Shown piece by piece: positions 26,798-36,668 of a stretch of 64,000 bases of DNA (position 1 is the first letter of the stretch; every line of letters begins with the position of its first letter). Position numbers and translations under genes: made by a program. The notes below the pieces were generated by a model. The model ran no database searches. It saw nothing but the letters and a program-made list of their open reading frames with translations, and was not told the origin of the DNA. Source of the DNA: Indioceanicola profundi (lineage in GTDB: Bacteria > Pseudomonadota > Alphaproteobacteria > Azospirillales > Azospirillaceae); NCBI RefSeq assembly GCF_003568845.1, contig NZ_CP030126.1, forward strand, positions 1,763,001 through 1,827,000, written 5' to 3'.

Positions 26798-27439
26798 ATG
26801 CCGAGAAGAAGCAAGAACGCCGAGGTTGCCGTAATCGAGTCAAACATCGAGAACCATGTCGCAGGCCGTATCCGGCTGCGTCGTGGACTTCTTGGAATGT
26901 CGCAGTCGGACCTTGCCAGAACACTCGGCATCACGTTCCAGCAAGTGCAGAAATATGAGCGCGGATCGAATCGCGTGTCTGTGGGCAAGCTGTTCAGGCT
27001 GGCAGAGATACTGGATGTTCCGCTGACCTTTTTCTTTGATGGGTTGGATCTTCCCGGATCGAGCAGTGCGGCAGACGCCCGCAGCGGTGCGGCGGACGAG
27101 CAGTCTCCCGTCATCTCCCGCCGGGAGTTGGATGTACTGCGCGCCTGGAAGACCGCTCCGCCCCTCGTGGCCGATGCCATTGCTTCCCTTCTTCGCTCCG
27201 TCACGCCCGGCGTGATGGCTGAGCCCGATGAGGAAACCCGGGAACCCCTGATCGCCGGCGTGACCACCCCCGCCCAGGCAGAGCGCGCTCCGGCCATGGT
27301 CGAGACGCCGACGCCGAAGCGCCGCGGTCGCCCACCGAAGGCCACGAACATCGAAATGCCGATGAACTCGGCCCGGCGGCGGCGCAATGCTGTCTGGGAC
27401 CCGTCGGACATCGTACGTGCCGCTCGCGAGAAGAGCTGA
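26798..27439 (+). CDS. XRE-family regulator with C-terminal AT-hook
   Basis: DNA-binding protein of 213 residues. A Cro/C1-type helix-turn-helix occupies about 22-78 (GMSQSDLARTLGITFQQVQKYERG then LFRLAEILDVPLTFFF). A middle region (about 100-140) has VISRRELDVLRAWKTAP, and an AT-hook core RGRP lies at about 176-179 within PKRRGRPPK, followed by another basic patch ARRRRN. Combining XRE and AT-hook DNA contacts suggests a regulator of AT-rich promoters (inference). ATG 26798 has TTGGAGA upstream. A strong terminator follows. Ligand and targets are unknown. Confidence 0.85.
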   Translation: MPRRSKNAEVAVIESNIENHVAGRIRLRRGLLGMSQSDLARTLGITFQQVQKYERGSNRVSVGKLFRLAEILDVPLTFFFDGLDLPGSSSAADARSGAADEQSPVISRRELDVLRAWKTAPPLVADAIASLLRSVTPGVMAEPDEETREPLIAGVTTPAQAERAPAMVETPTPKRRGRPPKATNIEMPMNSARRRRNAVWDPSDIVRAAREKS

Positions 27440-27488
27440 GCCTCAGAAGGCTCTACCTACCGGCCAAGACCTGTGAGAGTGACTGGAC

Positions 27489-27520
27489 GGCCCGCCTTTC
27501 CCGGCGGGCCGTTTATTTTT
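27489..27520 (+). terminator. Rho-independent terminator of the XRE gene
   Basis: GGCCCGCC / GGCGGGCC stem with a 6-nt loop followed by GTTTATTTTT, 50 bp past the stop. Confidence 0.9.
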
Positions 27521-27552
27521 GCCGGGCTGTACACGATCCGGCTGCTGAACGC

Positions 27553-27576
27553 AAAAAGCCGGGCATTGCCCGGCTT
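27553..27576 (-). terminator. Terminator of tRNA-Ser
   Basis: On the minus strand, AGCCGGGC / GCCCGGCT with a 3-nt loop is followed by a run of five T, 26 bp past the tRNA 3' end. Confidence 0.85.
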
Positions 27577-27601
27577 CTGGTAAGCAGAAAATGCTTGGAA
27601 C

Positions 27602-27693
27602 TGGCGGAGGGGATGGGATTCGAACCCACGATACGGTTTTACCCGTATAACGGTTTAGCAAACCGCCGCCTTCAGCCACTCGGCCACCCCTCC
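27602..27693 (-). tRNA. tRNA-Ser (anticodon GCU)
   Basis: A 92-nt gene with encoded CCA. The acceptor 5' strand GGAGGGG pairs with CCCCTCC before GCCA; the D-arm GTGGCCGAGTGGCTGAAGGC is standard for class II serine tRNAs. The anticodon loop reads TTGCTAA, giving GCU to decode AGC/AGU. A long variable arm (ACGGGTAAAACCGT) and the T-loop GGTTCGAATCC complete the cloverleaf. Confidence 0.97.
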
Positions 27694-27735
27694 GGCGCGT
27701 CGCCGGAGGACATGTACACCGGCGACAGGCCCCGG

Positions 27736-27764
27736 TGTTTAAGGGGCCGGCGAGGTCTTGTCAA
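27736..27764 (-). promoter_or_regulatory. Predicted promoter of tRNA-Ser
   Basis: On the minus strand consensus TTGACA (27764-27759) and TAAACA (27741-27736) with a 17-bp spacer, placing transcription start about 35 bp before the tRNA. Confidence 0.65.
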
Positions 27765-27912
27765 TCATTCTGCCACAGCTTCCGGCGGGAAAGTGCTGCT
27801 GTAGACCGCAACGGCGTGGAGTGCCGTTCATGCGGCCCTTTTCTTTACGTCAAAATGCCACAATCTGTCAGAGGAATAGGTTATCGGCTCCCGATATGAG
27901 CAGGAGATTCTG

Positions 27913-28569
27913 ATGATCCGGAAGTACGCGCCCCGACTTCTCACTGCCGCTGCGGCCACGGCGCTTGCCCTTTCCCTTGGCGTTGCCGCACAGGCGGAAA
28001 CCTCGCCCGAAACTCCCGCGCCGGAAACGCTGGCCCAGGCGGCCAAACTTGCTCCGGTCGATCATGGTACGTTCGATCAGCTTTTCGTTCGCCCAGGAGC
28101 CGATCTGGCCAGCTACCGCCAGGTGGTGATCGCACCGGTCGAAGTCGCCATCCAGCGCGACCGTGACGATCTCGTCCTGGACGACCGTACCGTAAGGCAC
28201 GCGAAGGAGGAGTTCTCCGAGAAGTTGAACCGCGCCTTCGGGTCCGGCCGTACGGCCGACAGCGCGGGTCCGGGCGTCGCGGTCGTCGAGGTCACCGTGA
28301 CCGAGTTCACGCCCAACAACCCGCTCGATCCTCGCCGCCGGCCGGGCGGCTTCATCACCCACAGCTATGGTATCGGCGGGGCCGCATTCCAGGCTGTCGT
28401 GCGCGATTCGGCGAGCGGTGAGGTTCTTGCCGTGATCGCCGACGCTGATACCGGGCTGCCCCTGACCAGCAATCTGAATGTGCGTACGGAATTCGGCGAT
28501 GCCGACAGGTTCGTCAGCCGCTGGTCCGAACGGATCGCCGGCCTGTTCAATGCCGGATCGGCAAGCTGA
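27913..28569 (+). CDS. DUF3313 family exported protein
   Basis: A protein of 218 residues with a clear Sec signal peptide cleaved after Ala28 (GVAAQA-ET). The mature part matches DUF3313: a start of F-x-x-L...DLASYRQVVIAPVEV, a middle AVVEVTVTEFTPNNP and a C-terminal RFVSRWSERIAGL helix. Many family members are lipoproteins, but this one has no lipobox Cys, so it is probably free in the periplasm or membrane-associated by another means. CAGGAGATTCTG precedes ATG 27913. It stands alone and converges on gatB through a shared terminator. Role unknown. Confidence 0.82.
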   Translation: MIRKYAPRLLTAAAATALALSLGVAAQAETSPETPAPETLAQAAKLAPVDHGTFDQLFVRPGADLASYRQVVIAPVEVAIQRDRDDLVLDDRTVRHAKEEFSEKLNRAFGSGRTADSAGPGVAVVEVTVTEFTPNNPLDPRRRPGGFITHSYGIGGAAFQAVVRDSASGEVLAVIADADTGLPLTSNLNVRTEFGDADRFVSRWSERIAGLFNAGSAS

Positions 28570-28602
28570 GCCGGGCTTTTCAGAGAAGCCGCCCAGCAAA
28601 AG

Positions 28603-28639
28603 AAAAACCCCCGCGGGAGGCGCCTCCAGCGGGGGTTTT
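28603..28639. terminator. Bidirectional terminator, DUF3313 / gatB
   Basis: AAAAACCCCCGC pairs with GCGGGGGTTTT around an inner GGAGGCGCCTCC hairpin. T-runs on both strands make it suitable for both convergent genes. Confidence 0.85.
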
Positions 28640-28653
28640 CGTGTCTGCAGCAA

Positions 28654-30108
28654 TCAGCCCTGAAGCTTCTGCTTCAGGATGTCGTTGACCAGGGCCGGGT
28701 TGGCCTTGCCCTGAGTGGCGCGCATCACCTGCCCGACGAAGAAGCCGAACAGCTTCTCCTTGCCCGACCGGTACTCCGCCACCTTGTCCTGGTTGGCGGC
28801 CATGACGTCTTCGATGGCCTTGTCGATGGCCCCGGTATCGGTGACCTGACGCAGGCCCTTCTTCTCCACGATCACAGCCGGCTTCTCGCCGGTCTCCAGC
28901 ATTTCGGCGAAGACATCCTTGGCGATGCGGCCAGAAATGGTGTTGTCCGTGACCAGATCGATCAGCCCGCCGAGGTCCTCCGCCGAAATCGGCGACTCGG
29001 TGATATCGCGGCCGGTCTTGTTCAACGCGCCCAGCAGATCGCCGATGACATAGTTCGCCGCCATCTTGCCGTCTCGACCGCGTGCCACCTCCTCATAGAA
29101 GTCGGCCCGCGCCCGTTCCGCGACCAGGACACCGGCATCATAGGCGTTCAGCCCGTACTCGGACATGAACCGGGCCTTCTTGTCGTCCGGCAGTTCCGGC
29201 AGGGTCTGCTTCACCTGCTCCACCCAGCCTTGCTCGAGCACCAGCGGAAGCAGGTCGGGATCGGGGAAGTAGCGATAATCGTGCGCCTCTTCTTTGGAGC
29301 GCATGGAGCGGGTGACGCCCTTGTTGGGGTCGTACAGGCGGGTCTCCTGCACGATCTCCCCGCCCTCCTCCAGCACCTCGACCTGGCGCTTGGCCTCGTA
29401 CTCGATGGCCTGCTGGACGTAGCGGATGGAGTTGACGTTCTTCGTCTCCGTCCGGGTGCCGTAGGGCGCGCCCGGCTTGCGTACCGACACATTGACGTCG
29501 CAGCGCATGGAGCCCTCCTCCATGTTGCCGTCGCAGGTGCCGAGATAGCGCAGGATGGTGCGCAGCTTACGCAGGTAGGCTGCCGCCTCTTCCGGGGAGC
29601 GCATGTCGGGCCTGGAGACGATCTCCATCAGCGCGACGCCGGCCCGGTTCAGATCCACATAGGTCTTGGTCGGGTGCTGGTCATGCAGCGACTTGCCGGC
29701 ATCTACCTCAAGGTGGAGCCGCTCGATCCCGACTTCCCGGCTTTCCCCGTCGGGGAGATCGAGAATGATCGTGCCCTCGCCTACGATGGGCTGTTTGTAC
29801 TGGCTGATCTGGTAGCCGGAGGGCAGGTCCGCATAGAAGTAGTTCTTGCGGTCGAAGACGGAGCGCAGATTGATCTGCGCCTTCAGCCCCAGGCCGGTCT
29901 TCACCGCCTGCTCCACGCAGAACTCGTTGATCACCGGCAGCATGCCGGGGAAGCCGGCATCCACGAAGCTGACCTGGCTGTTGGGCGCCGCCCCGAAGGC
30001 GGTTGCCGCCCCGCTGAACAGCTTGGCGTTGGAGATGACCTGGGCGTGCACCTCCAGCCCGATCACCACTTCCCACTCGCCCGTCTCGCCTTCGATCCGA
30101 TAAGCCAT
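28654..30108 (-). CDS. gatB: Asp-tRNA(Asn)/Glu-tRNA(Gln) amidotransferase subunit B
   Basis: tRNA-binding kinase/transamidation subunit of GatCAB, 484 residues; it phosphorylates the misacylated Glu-tRNA(Gln) or Asp-tRNA(Asn) before amidation. The N-terminal cradle domain begins [37 protein letters not shown] and RCDVNVSVR follow, and the C-terminal YqeY-like tail ([20 protein letters not shown]) is present. ATG 30108 is set by the family start; the frame is open 22 codons farther. gatA and gatC, usually adjacent, are not in the window. Confidence 0.95.
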   Translation of the reverse strand: MAYRIEGETGEWEVVIGLEVHAQVISNAKLFSGAATAFGAAPNSQVSFVDAGFPGMLPVINEFCVEQAVKTGLGLKAQINLRSVFDRKNYFYADLPSGYQISQYKQPIVGEGTIILDLPDGESREVGIERLHLEVDAGKSLHDQHPTKTYVDLNRAGVALMEIVSRPDMRSPEEAAAYLRKLRTILRYLGTCDGNMEEGSMRCDVNVSVRKPGAPYGTRTETKNVNSIRYVQQAIEYEAKRQVEVLEEGGEIVQETRLYDPNKGVTRSMRSKEEAHDYRYFPDPDLLPLVLEQGWVEQVKQTLPELPDDKKARFMSEYGLNAYDAGVLVAERARADFYEEVARGRDGKMAANYVIGDLLGALNKTGRDITESPISAEDLGGLIDLVTDNTISGRIAKDVFAEMLETGEKPAVIVEKKGLRQVTDTGAIDKAIEDVMAANQDKVAEYRSGKEKLFGFFVGQVMRATQGKANPALVNDILKQKLQG

Positions 30109-30228
30109 GTCGCTCGCACTCACAAATGCGGAAATCCACCCGCCGGTTTTGGCCGGATTCGCCGGAAAGGGCAAGGGGGGAACGGGTCGGCGCCGGTCCG
30201 GATCGCAGGCGCCGACGCCAAGCCCCGG

Positions 30229-31377
30229 TTACTGCCGCTCGATCCGGACCAGCTTCCCATCCGGAGCCGGATCGTCAATCAGGGCATAAAGGGCGCCGTC
30301 GGGTCCCTGGACGACATCGCGGGTACGGCCCAGCTCATCCTCCAGCAGCCGCTGCCCGGCCACGATTTTCCCGTCCTCCACATCCAGATGGACGAGGCCG
30401 CCGGCGAGCAGCGCCATCACGATGTCGCCCTGCAGGCCGGGGAAGCTGTCCCCCTGGACGAAGGTGATGTCGTTCACCGCCAGCGAGGGGACGAAATACA
30501 TCTCCGGCTGGACCATGCCCTCCTTCTCCGTCCCCTCGCCGATCTTCAGCCCCATGCCGTAGGTGACGCCATAGGTGATGACCGGCCAGCCATAATTCAC
30601 GCCGGGGCGGATGATGTTCACCTCGTCGCCGCCCTGCGGCCCATGCTCGCTGGCCCAGAGGGTCCCCGTGCCGGGCTCGAACGCCAGCCCCTGGGGATTG
30701 CGGTTGCCGATGGTGAAGACGGCCGGATGATAGCCGTCGCGGCCGACGAATGGATTGTCGTCCGGGATGGAGCCATCGTCATTGATGCGCAGCACAGCGC
30801 CCGACGGGTCGGACGGGTCCTGGGCGCGGTCCTGCTGGCCGCGCTCGCCGATGGTGAAATAGAGCTTTCCGTCGGGTCCGAAAGCCATGCGGGAGCCGAA
30901 GTGATGGCGGGACGCCACCGTCGTGCCGCGGAAGATCACCTCTCCATCGGTGAAGCGGTCCCCTTGATCCTTGAAGCGGGCGACGACGGTGCGATGCCCG
31001 GCCTTCTCCGGGTCCTTCTCCGCATAGGTCAGATAGACCAGCCGGTTCTGCGCATAATCCGGGTGCGGCTTGACGGACAGCAGACCGCCCTGCCCGACCT
31101 CCTCGATTTCCGGCAGACCCTGAATCGGCTGTTCGAGCAGCTTGCCATCCTTGATGACCCGCAGATTCCCGGTGCGCTCCGTGACCAGAATGCGGCCATC
31201 CGGCATGAAGGCGATGTCCCAGGGATGGTCCAGCCCCTCCGCCACGGTGGTGACCGCCAGCGCGGGACTCGCCTCCGGCTTCGGCAGGGTCTGGAATTCC
31301 GGCGGAGCCGCATTGGCCGCAGCCAGACCCGCCGTCAGCGCCAGGGCCGATACCATCACCGAAGCCAGAACCCGCAT
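30229..31377 (-). CDS. PQQ-dependent sugar dehydrogenase (Asd/YliI-like)
   Basis: Periplasmic six-bladed beta-propeller enzyme of 382 residues, glucose/sorbosone dehydrogenase family. A signal peptide (about 1-22, ending GLAAANA) precedes DHPWDIAFMPDGRILVTERTG, GQGGLLSVKPHPDY, FGSRMAFGPDGKLYFTIGE and NPQGLAFEPGTGTLWASEHG, where the conserved His and Arg residues of the PQQ site lie. It should oxidise aldose sugars with PQQ; no PQQ biosynthesis gene is in view. I prefer ATG 31377 over 31383 because GGAG is 8 nt upstream. Confidence 0.9.
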   Translation of the reverse strand: MRVLASVMVSALALTAGLAAANAAPPEFQTLPKPEASPALAVTTVAEGLDHPWDIAFMPDGRILVTERTGNLRVIKDGKLLEQPIQGLPEIEEVGQGGLLSVKPHPDYAQNRLVYLTYAEKDPEKAGHRTVVARFKDQGDRFTDGEVIFRGTTVASRHHFGSRMAFGPDGKLYFTIGERGQQDRAQDPSDPSGAVLRINDDGSIPDDNPFVGRDGYHPAVFTIGNRNPQGLAFEPGTGTLWASEHGPQGGDEVNIIRPGVNYGWPVITYGVTYGMGLKIGEGTEKEGMVQPEMYFVPSLAVNDITFVQGDSFPGLQGDIVMALLAGGLVHLDVEDGKIVAGQRLLEDELGRTRDVVQGPDGALYALIDDPAPDGKLVRIERQ

Positions 31378-31475
31378 CACCATATCTCCATTCCGATCAA
31401 ACCATTGACGGGGAAATAGGATGCCGGGTGCGATCTGTGAAGATGCGACTGGCCCTAAGGGCTGGAGAGGATGGG

Positions 31476-31949
31476 CTAGTGACGCTTCCACATGGTGACG
31501 TGCGGAATGCCGCCGTCATCATATTCCTCACCCTCGCGGACGAAGCCGAACCCCGCATAGAAGCGCTGGAGATGGCTCTGCGCGCCGATCTCGATATCCT
31601 GGCCGGGATGGTGCTCCGCCATGAAGCGGAGCCCTTCCGCCACCAGTGCGCGGCCCAGACCGGTACCGCGGCGGGCGGGGCCGATCACGATACGGCCGAT
31701 GAAGGCCGGCGTCCCGCCAACCGTTCCGCGCGCGCGCAGATAACCGGCCAGCGCGCCGCCGCTGTCATGCACAAGCAGATGGCTGCAGGACTGGTCTTTG
31801 CCGTCCAGATCCTGGTAGGCGGAGGCCTGCTCGACGATGAAGACGTTCTGGCGGAAGGCCAGGACATCGTAAAGCTCCGCGGCGCTCATCTCGTCGAAGC
31901 TGAGCCAGTGCGCCTTCAGGCCAGGGGCAAGATCGAGGGAAATCGGCAT
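31476..31949 (-). CDS. GNAT N-acetyltransferase, ElaA-like
   Basis: An acetyl-CoA-dependent acetyltransferase of 157 residues. The N-terminal YDVLAFRQNVFIVEQASAYQ is specific to the ElaA group; the acetyl-CoA loop is IGPARRGTGLGRALV. Substrate unknown. ATG 31949 has AGGACC upstream; the open frame extends 12 codons farther. It lies 98 bp upstream of the sugar dehydrogenase on the same strand. Confidence 0.85.
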   Translation of the reverse strand: MPISLDLAPGLKAHWLSFDEMSAAELYDVLAFRQNVFIVEQASAYQDLDGKDQSCSHLLVHDSGGALAGYLRARGTVGGTPAFIGRIVIGPARRGTGLGRALVAEGLRFMAEHHPGQDIEIGAQSHLQRFYAGFGFVREGEEYDDGGIPHVTMWKRH

Positions 31950-32034
31950 GACAGGTCCTGGGCGGTGTGAATTCCACCGCCCCATAGCACGGCTCCCCGT
32001 CAGGGCGTAGCGAGGATGAGGCCGGGCCGGGTGT

Positions 32035-32310
32035 TCAGGCCTGTTCGCCGCCCGGAAGCCCGACGGCTTCCTTGGCCTTCTTCAGCCCCTCCTGCCCCTT
32101 GCTGACGGCTTCCAGAAGGTCCGGCAGCGTTTTCAGCAGGTGCAGCACGCCGAACAACAGCATCCCGTGTGCGCCCTCGATCCGTTCGACATCGCTGACC
32201 AGCACCTCTTCCAGCTCCATCAAGGATGTCGCGACAAGGGCGCTGGCGACCACCAGATTGACCAATGGGCTTGAGGAAACTTTTCGAACGAACGCCGCAA
32301 CCGATGGCAT
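32035..32310 (-). CDS. Small hypothetical protein
   Basis: A protein of 91 residues, unrecognised. A hydrophobic stretch (SPLVNLVVASALVATSLMEL, about 14-33) and a second (HGMLLFGVLHLLKTLPDLLEAV, about 48-69) suggest membrane association; the end is charged and helical. GGGAGAGTCGGAT precedes ATG 32310 at good spacing, which supports expression. It lies between the GNAT and AsmA genes on the same strand (85 and 94 bp gaps). Confidence 0.65.
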   Translation of the reverse strand: MPSVAAFVRKVSSSPLVNLVVASALVATSLMELEEVLVSDVERIEGAHGMLLFGVLHLLKTLPDLLEAVSKGQEGLKKAKEAVGLPGGEQA

Positions 32311-32404
32311 ATCCGACTCTCCCTGACCGCGCTTTTGCAGAGAGTTGAATATATCCGATCCGCGATGCCGGAATCACCAAAAGTATTATACCTTTCGATG
32401 TCCG

Positions 32405-34504
32405 CTATTGGTTTCCCTCTGGTTCGGCGGGGGTAGGCTGCTCGGCCGGGGGCTGCTGCTGCCGTCCGCCCAGCACGCCCTGAAGCAGGCCACGTACGGC
32501 GTCCTCCGGCTTCGGGGCTGCCGGCTGCTGGGTCTCGGTACCTGTTGGCTGCTGCTGTCCCTGCTGGCCTTGCAGCACATTGCCCAGTGCTCCTCCCAGC
32601 CCCTCGCGGAGCGCCTCCGGTGCATCCTTCAGCTTCTCGATGGTCTCCTTGACCTTGGCGGGATCGCGCAGTGCTTCCGTCGCCACGCCCGCCAGATCTG
32701 GCTTGAAGCTGAGATCGCTGAAACTGCCCTGCACCAGCACTGGCACCGACAGGCCGGAGCGGTCGGTCGCACCGGTGCCCTGCCCTTCGATGCTGGCGAC
32801 CAAGCTGGGTACGATGCGCATGTCCACCTGCCGCTCCGGCAGCATCACCTGACCCTTCCCGGCAATGCGAAGCAGCGGGGCCAGCAGGCGCAGATCGTCT
32901 GTACGGGCAATGCCGTCGGCGATGGCGACACTGGCGCCCAGCTCGGCGAAGTCGGTCTGCTGCGGTGCGCCGGAGTTGCCGCCTCCGGTCACGGTACGAA
33001 CCAGCTCGGCGATGTTGATTCCCTTGATGGCGCCGTCGCGGAACAGCAGTTGCGCCTGACCATTCAGCCCGGCCATTATATCGTAGATGCTGGCGCCGAT
33101 GGTCGTCACGTCAAGGCTGGCCTCCGTTGCGCCGGTCAGACGCTGGAAACCGGCGAACCGCGTCAGCAGAGGCTCCGCCTGCACGCCGTTCACCTGGGCC
33201 TTGGCCTGGAAGCCGGGCGTCTGGTTCCGGGCGTTCACCGTCGCCGCACCCTGAACCGTGCCGCCGAAGATTCCCGTCTCGCCCAGATTGGCCGCGAGCC
33301 GCCCGTTCTCCAGGTCGATGCCCAGCGTGGTGGCTGAAATCTCCACGCCGGACAGGATAATTCCCGCCAGACTGATGTCCAGGTCGGCATCGGCGCTGTG
33401 CAGGGCGGAAAGGTCTATGGGCTCCCGGCTCCATCCTTCGTCGGTTGCCGGCTGATCGCTTGCCGGTGCGGCTTGCTGTTCTTCCGTGGCCGGAGGCGGC
33501 AGGAACTTGTCCAGATCGAGGCGGGAGACGGAAATCTGCCCCTTCGCCGCCGGCCGCGCTCCACCCAGCGCGACAGCAAGGTCACCCGTGGCGGTGATAT
33601 CGTCCGCCTTCAACTCCATTCCCGACAAGGCCACCTGCTCGGTTCCGGCCTGCAGCCGGCCCGTAAGCGCCAACGTTTCCACGGGCAGCGCACCGGGAGC
33701 GGTTCCCGTCGCCCACTCCATCAAGGCGGGCAGGCTTTCGATGGCGAGGTTCAGCCCCCCGGCCACTGCGGGGGATGCTGTCTGCCCCTGCGCCGGCATG
33801 TTCAGCTTGCCATCCAGGGACAGGTTGGCCCCGCTTGCCCGCAACGCCGTCCGCAATGCCGCTTCGCCGCCCTGCATCAGGACGGAGGCCGGGGCGACAT
33901 TCGCCTCCAGCTCCACCGGACGTCCGTCGAGCCGCAGCGAAGCCGTCGCCTGCAACGGCTCGGCCAGACTTTCCAGCGACAGGACCACATCCACGTCCTC
34001 CGCCGTGCGGCTCATCCCGCTGGCTTTGTCGGTGTAGCTGACCCGCCCGTCCACGATCTCCACATCGCCGAGTTGGAGTTCAGACAGGGTGGTTCCGCCT
34101 TCCTGCTGCGGCTCCGCCTGCTGGGGCATGACGTCCCAGTTCGCTTGACCTTGGGCGTCCTTCACCAGATTGATCTGCGGCCGCATAAGCACGAACCGAT
34201 CGACCTGGACGTTTCCGGAGATCAGCGGCCACAAGGCAAGGCGTAGTTCCAGCGCCTCCAGCGCCAGCAGATCCTCGCCCCCCTCGAACCCCTGGAACCG
34301 GACATTCTCCGCATTCACTGAAAGATTCGGGATGACGGAGACATCCACCGGTCCGGCGATGGTCAGCTCCCGTCCCGTCATTTCGCGCACCTGCTGTTCC
34401 ACCCGCGCGACGATGGTTTCCGTCGGGATCAGGAACGGCAGCAGCACGACGGCTGCAACCAGGATGACAACGATGGCCAGGAGGGCGATCAGAAGCTTTT
34501 TCAT
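32405..34504 (-). CDS. AsmA family protein
   Basis: A large inner-membrane-anchored periplasmic protein of 699 residues. A single N-terminal helix (about 3-25) leads into repeated beta-rich AsmA/TamB-like sequence; the C-terminal AsmA_2 region covers about 450-620 (ASLDVTTIGASIYDIMAGLNGQ, FRDGAIKGINIAELVR). The last 60 residues are Gln/Pro-rich and probably disordered. Proteins of this group are linked to outer-membrane lipid transport and assembly. Family membership is clear; the exact role is not. Confidence 0.9.
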   Translation of the reverse strand: MKKLLIALLAIVVILVAAVVLLPFLIPTETIVARVEQQVREMTGRELTIAGPVDVSVIPNLSVNAENVRFQGFEGGEDLLALEALELRLALWPLISGNVQVDRFVLMRPQINLVKDAQGQANWDVMPQQAEPQQEGGTTLSELQLGDVEIVDGRVSYTDKASGMSRTAEDVDVVLSLESLAEPLQATASLRLDGRPVELEANVAPASVLMQGGEAALRTALRASGANLSLDGKLNMPAQGQTASPAVAGGLNLAIESLPALMEWATGTAPGALPVETLALTGRLQAGTEQVALSGMELKADDITATGDLAVALGGARPAAKGQISVSRLDLDKFLPPPATEEQQAAPASDQPATDEGWSREPIDLSALHSADADLDISLAGIILSGVEISATTLGIDLENGRLAANLGETGIFGGTVQGAATVNARNQTPGFQAKAQVNGVQAEPLLTRFAGFQRLTGATEASLDVTTIGASIYDIMAGLNGQAQLLFRDGAIKGINIAELVRTVTGGGNSGAPQQTDFAELGASVAIADGIARTDDLRLLAPLLRIAGKGQVMLPERQVDMRIVPSLVASIEGQGTGATDRSGLSVPVLVQGSFSDLSFKPDLAGVATEALRDPAKVKETIEKLKDAPEALREGLGGALGNVLQGQQGQQQPTGTETQQPAAPKPEDAVRGLLQGVLGGRQQQPPAEQPTPAEPEGNQ

Positions 34505-34715
34505 AGCGGATCGGAGCCTTTCCGGTTTGCTGCACCGGGATAGGTCGTCCTATCGGCGCTGGAAGGCAAGCCTGAAAGGCCGGCGCGCATGGCGCATACC
34601 CGTCTGGAACCCCGGCCGGAAAGGCGCTATATCCGTTGATATATTGCCCTCTGCGCCGCTGGCCGGAGTGCTGTGACAAGGCGGGTCCGCCACGGCCCAC
34701 CTGCGAGGAGGATGC

Positions 34716-35762
34716 ATGGCGAGTGCCGACGGCAGCGTTCTGGCCCCGACGAAGCCCCTGATCGACCCGTTCGGCCGGGCCATCACCTATGTCCGCGTTT
34801 CGGTCACCGACCGTTGCGACTTCCGCTGCGTCTACTGCATGTCGGAGCATATGTCCTTCCTGCCGAAGGCGGAGATTCTGAGCCTGGAGGAGCTGGACCG
34901 GCTGTGCAGCGCCTTTGTCCGGATGGGCACACGCAAGCTCCGCCTGACGGGAGGGGAGCCGCTGGTACGGCGGGACATCATGACCCTGATCCGCTCACTG
35001 GGCCGGCACCTGAAGACCGGCGACCTGGATGAGCTGACCCTGACCACCAATGGCAGCCAACTCGCCAAATATGCGGATGAGCTCCGCGCGGCCGGTGTCC
35101 GCCGGATCAATGTCAGCATCGATACCCTGGACCCGGCCAAGTTCGCCGAGGTCACCCGCTGGGGCCGCCTGCCCCAGGTGCTGGACGGGCTGGAAGCGGC
35201 GAAGCGGGCGGGCCTGGAAGTCAAGATCAACGCCGTTGCGCTGAAGGGCGTCAATGACGGGGAAATTCATGACATGGTCGCGTGGTGCGGCCAACAGGGA
35301 TTCGACCTGACCTTCATCGAGGTCATGCCGCTGGGCGACATCGACGGAAATGGCGGGGCGGAGACACGTGCCGACCAGTTCTATTCCCTGGGCGAGCTGC
35401 GCCGCGATCTGGAGAGCCGATGGACCCTGCGGGAGACCGACTACCGCACCGGCGGCCCGGCCCGGTACGCGCGGGTCGAGGAGACCGGCCGCCGAATCGG
35501 CTTCATCACGCCGCTGACCCATAATTTCTGCGAAAGCTGCAACCGGGTGCGCGTGACCTGCACCGGCACCATGTTCATGTGCCTGGGCCAGGAGGATGCG
35601 GCCGACCTGCGGGCCCCGCTCCGCGCCAGTGGGGACGACGCGCAGCTGATCCAAGCCATCGAGGAAGCCATCGGCCGCAAGCCGAAGGGCCACGACTTCA
35701 TCATCGACCGCGCCCGCAAGGGACCTGCCGTGGGCCGGCATATGAGCGTGACAGGCGGCTGA
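34716..35762 (+). CDS. moaA: GTP 3',8-cyclase
   Basis: Radical SAM enzyme of 348 residues making the first molybdenum-cofactor intermediate from GTP. Cys34, Cys38 and Cys41 ([11 protein letters not shown]) bind the SAM cluster; the C-terminal cluster uses C-x2-C-x13-C in [12 protein letters not shown]...FMC. The C-terminal Gly-Gly, which enters the active site, is present (SVTGG). ATG 34716 has GAGGAGG upstream. No other moa gene is adjacent. Confidence 0.96.
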   Translation: MASADGSVLAPTKPLIDPFGRAITYVRVSVTDRCDFRCVYCMSEHMSFLPKAEILSLEELDRLCSAFVRMGTRKLRLTGGEPLVRRDIMTLIRSLGRHLKTGDLDELTLTTNGSQLAKYADELRAAGVRRINVSIDTLDPAKFAEVTRWGRLPQVLDGLEAAKRAGLEVKINAVALKGVNDGEIHDMVAWCGQQGFDLTFIEVMPLGDIDGNGGAETRADQFYSLGELRRDLESRWTLRETDYRTGGPARYARVEETGRRIGFITPLTHNFCESCNRVRVTCTGTMFMCLGQEDAADLRAPLRASGDDAQLIQAIEEAIGRKPKGHDFIIDRARKGPAVGRHMSVTGG

Positions 35763-35831
35763 TCCGGGCGGACCATCCCCGCCCAAACGCCCCATATCCC
35801 GCCTCCCCCGCTTCGGCTAGAGTTCCGTTCC

Positions 35832-36662
35832 ATGCCGGACCGCAACACGCCATTGGGCAGCCCGCCGCCCGCCCCGGAGCCTCAGCCGACCCGCTGGGCC
35901 GACCGGCCGGCGCTCGCTTTCGTTTCCTCCGACGCGGTGGACGCCCGGACGGCAAGGACCCGGCTGGAACGGCGCTACCACGGGGTGGAGCCGGATCAGG
36001 CCGACGTGATCGTAGCGCTCGGAGGCGACGGGTTCCTGCTGGAGACGCTGCACCGGCATCTTCCCCACATGCGGCCGGTCTACGGCATGAACCGCGGCAG
36101 TGTCGGCTTTCTGCTGAACGAATTCAGCGAGGAAGGGCTGATCGACCGGATCGCCCGGGCGCAGCGCGTCTGCCTCAATCCCCTGCGGATGATGGCCACG
36201 ACCCAGCACGGGGTGCATGAAGGGCTGGCCTTCAACGAGGTGTCCCTGCTGCGCCAGACCCGACAGGCGGCGAAGCTGCGCATCAGCGTGGACGGGGTGG
36301 TGCGGCTGCCGGAATTGACCTGCGACGGGGCCCTGGTCTCCACCCCGGCCGGCAGTACGGCCTATAACCTCTCCGCCCACGGGCCGATCCTGCCGCTGGG
36401 GGCGGGAATTCTGGCCCTTACCCCGATCAGCGCCTTCCGGCCGCGTCGTTGGCGCGGAGCCCTGCTCCCGCATGCCGCGCGCATCGTCTTTGAAGTCCAG
36501 GAACCGGCAAAGCGCCCGGTCAGCGCCGTCGCCGACTTCACCGAAGTCCGCGACGTGCTGAGGGTGGAGGTGTTCGAAGACCGCAATATCTGCTCCACCA
36601 TCCTGTTCGATCCGGAGATGAACCTGGAGGAGCGGATATTGAAGGAGCAGTTCGCGCCGTAG
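35832..36662 (+). CDS. nadK: NAD kinase
   Basis: ATP-NAD kinase of 276 residues that makes NADP. The GGDG motif is in [13 protein letters not shown], followed by [14 protein letters not shown] and the NAD-binding [19 protein letters not shown]. It lies 70 bp after moaA on the same strand, a pairing common in Rhodospirillales, and converges on the next gene with only 6 bp between stops. The N-terminal 25 residues are Pro-rich and not part of the fold; the true start could be slightly internal. Confidence 0.94.
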   Translation: MPDRNTPLGSPPPAPEPQPTRWADRPALAFVSSDAVDARTARTRLERRYHGVEPDQADVIVALGGDGFLLETLHRHLPHMRPVYGMNRGSVGFLLNEFSEEGLIDRIARAQRVCLNPLRMMATTQHGVHEGLAFNEVSLLRQTRQAAKLRISVDGVVRLPELTCDGALVSTPAGSTAYNLSAHGPILPLGAGILALTPISAFRPRRWRGALLPHAARIVFEVQEPAKRPVSAVADFTEVRDVLRVEVFEDRNICSTILFDPEMNLEERILKEQFAP

Positions 36663-36668
36663 CCGCGC

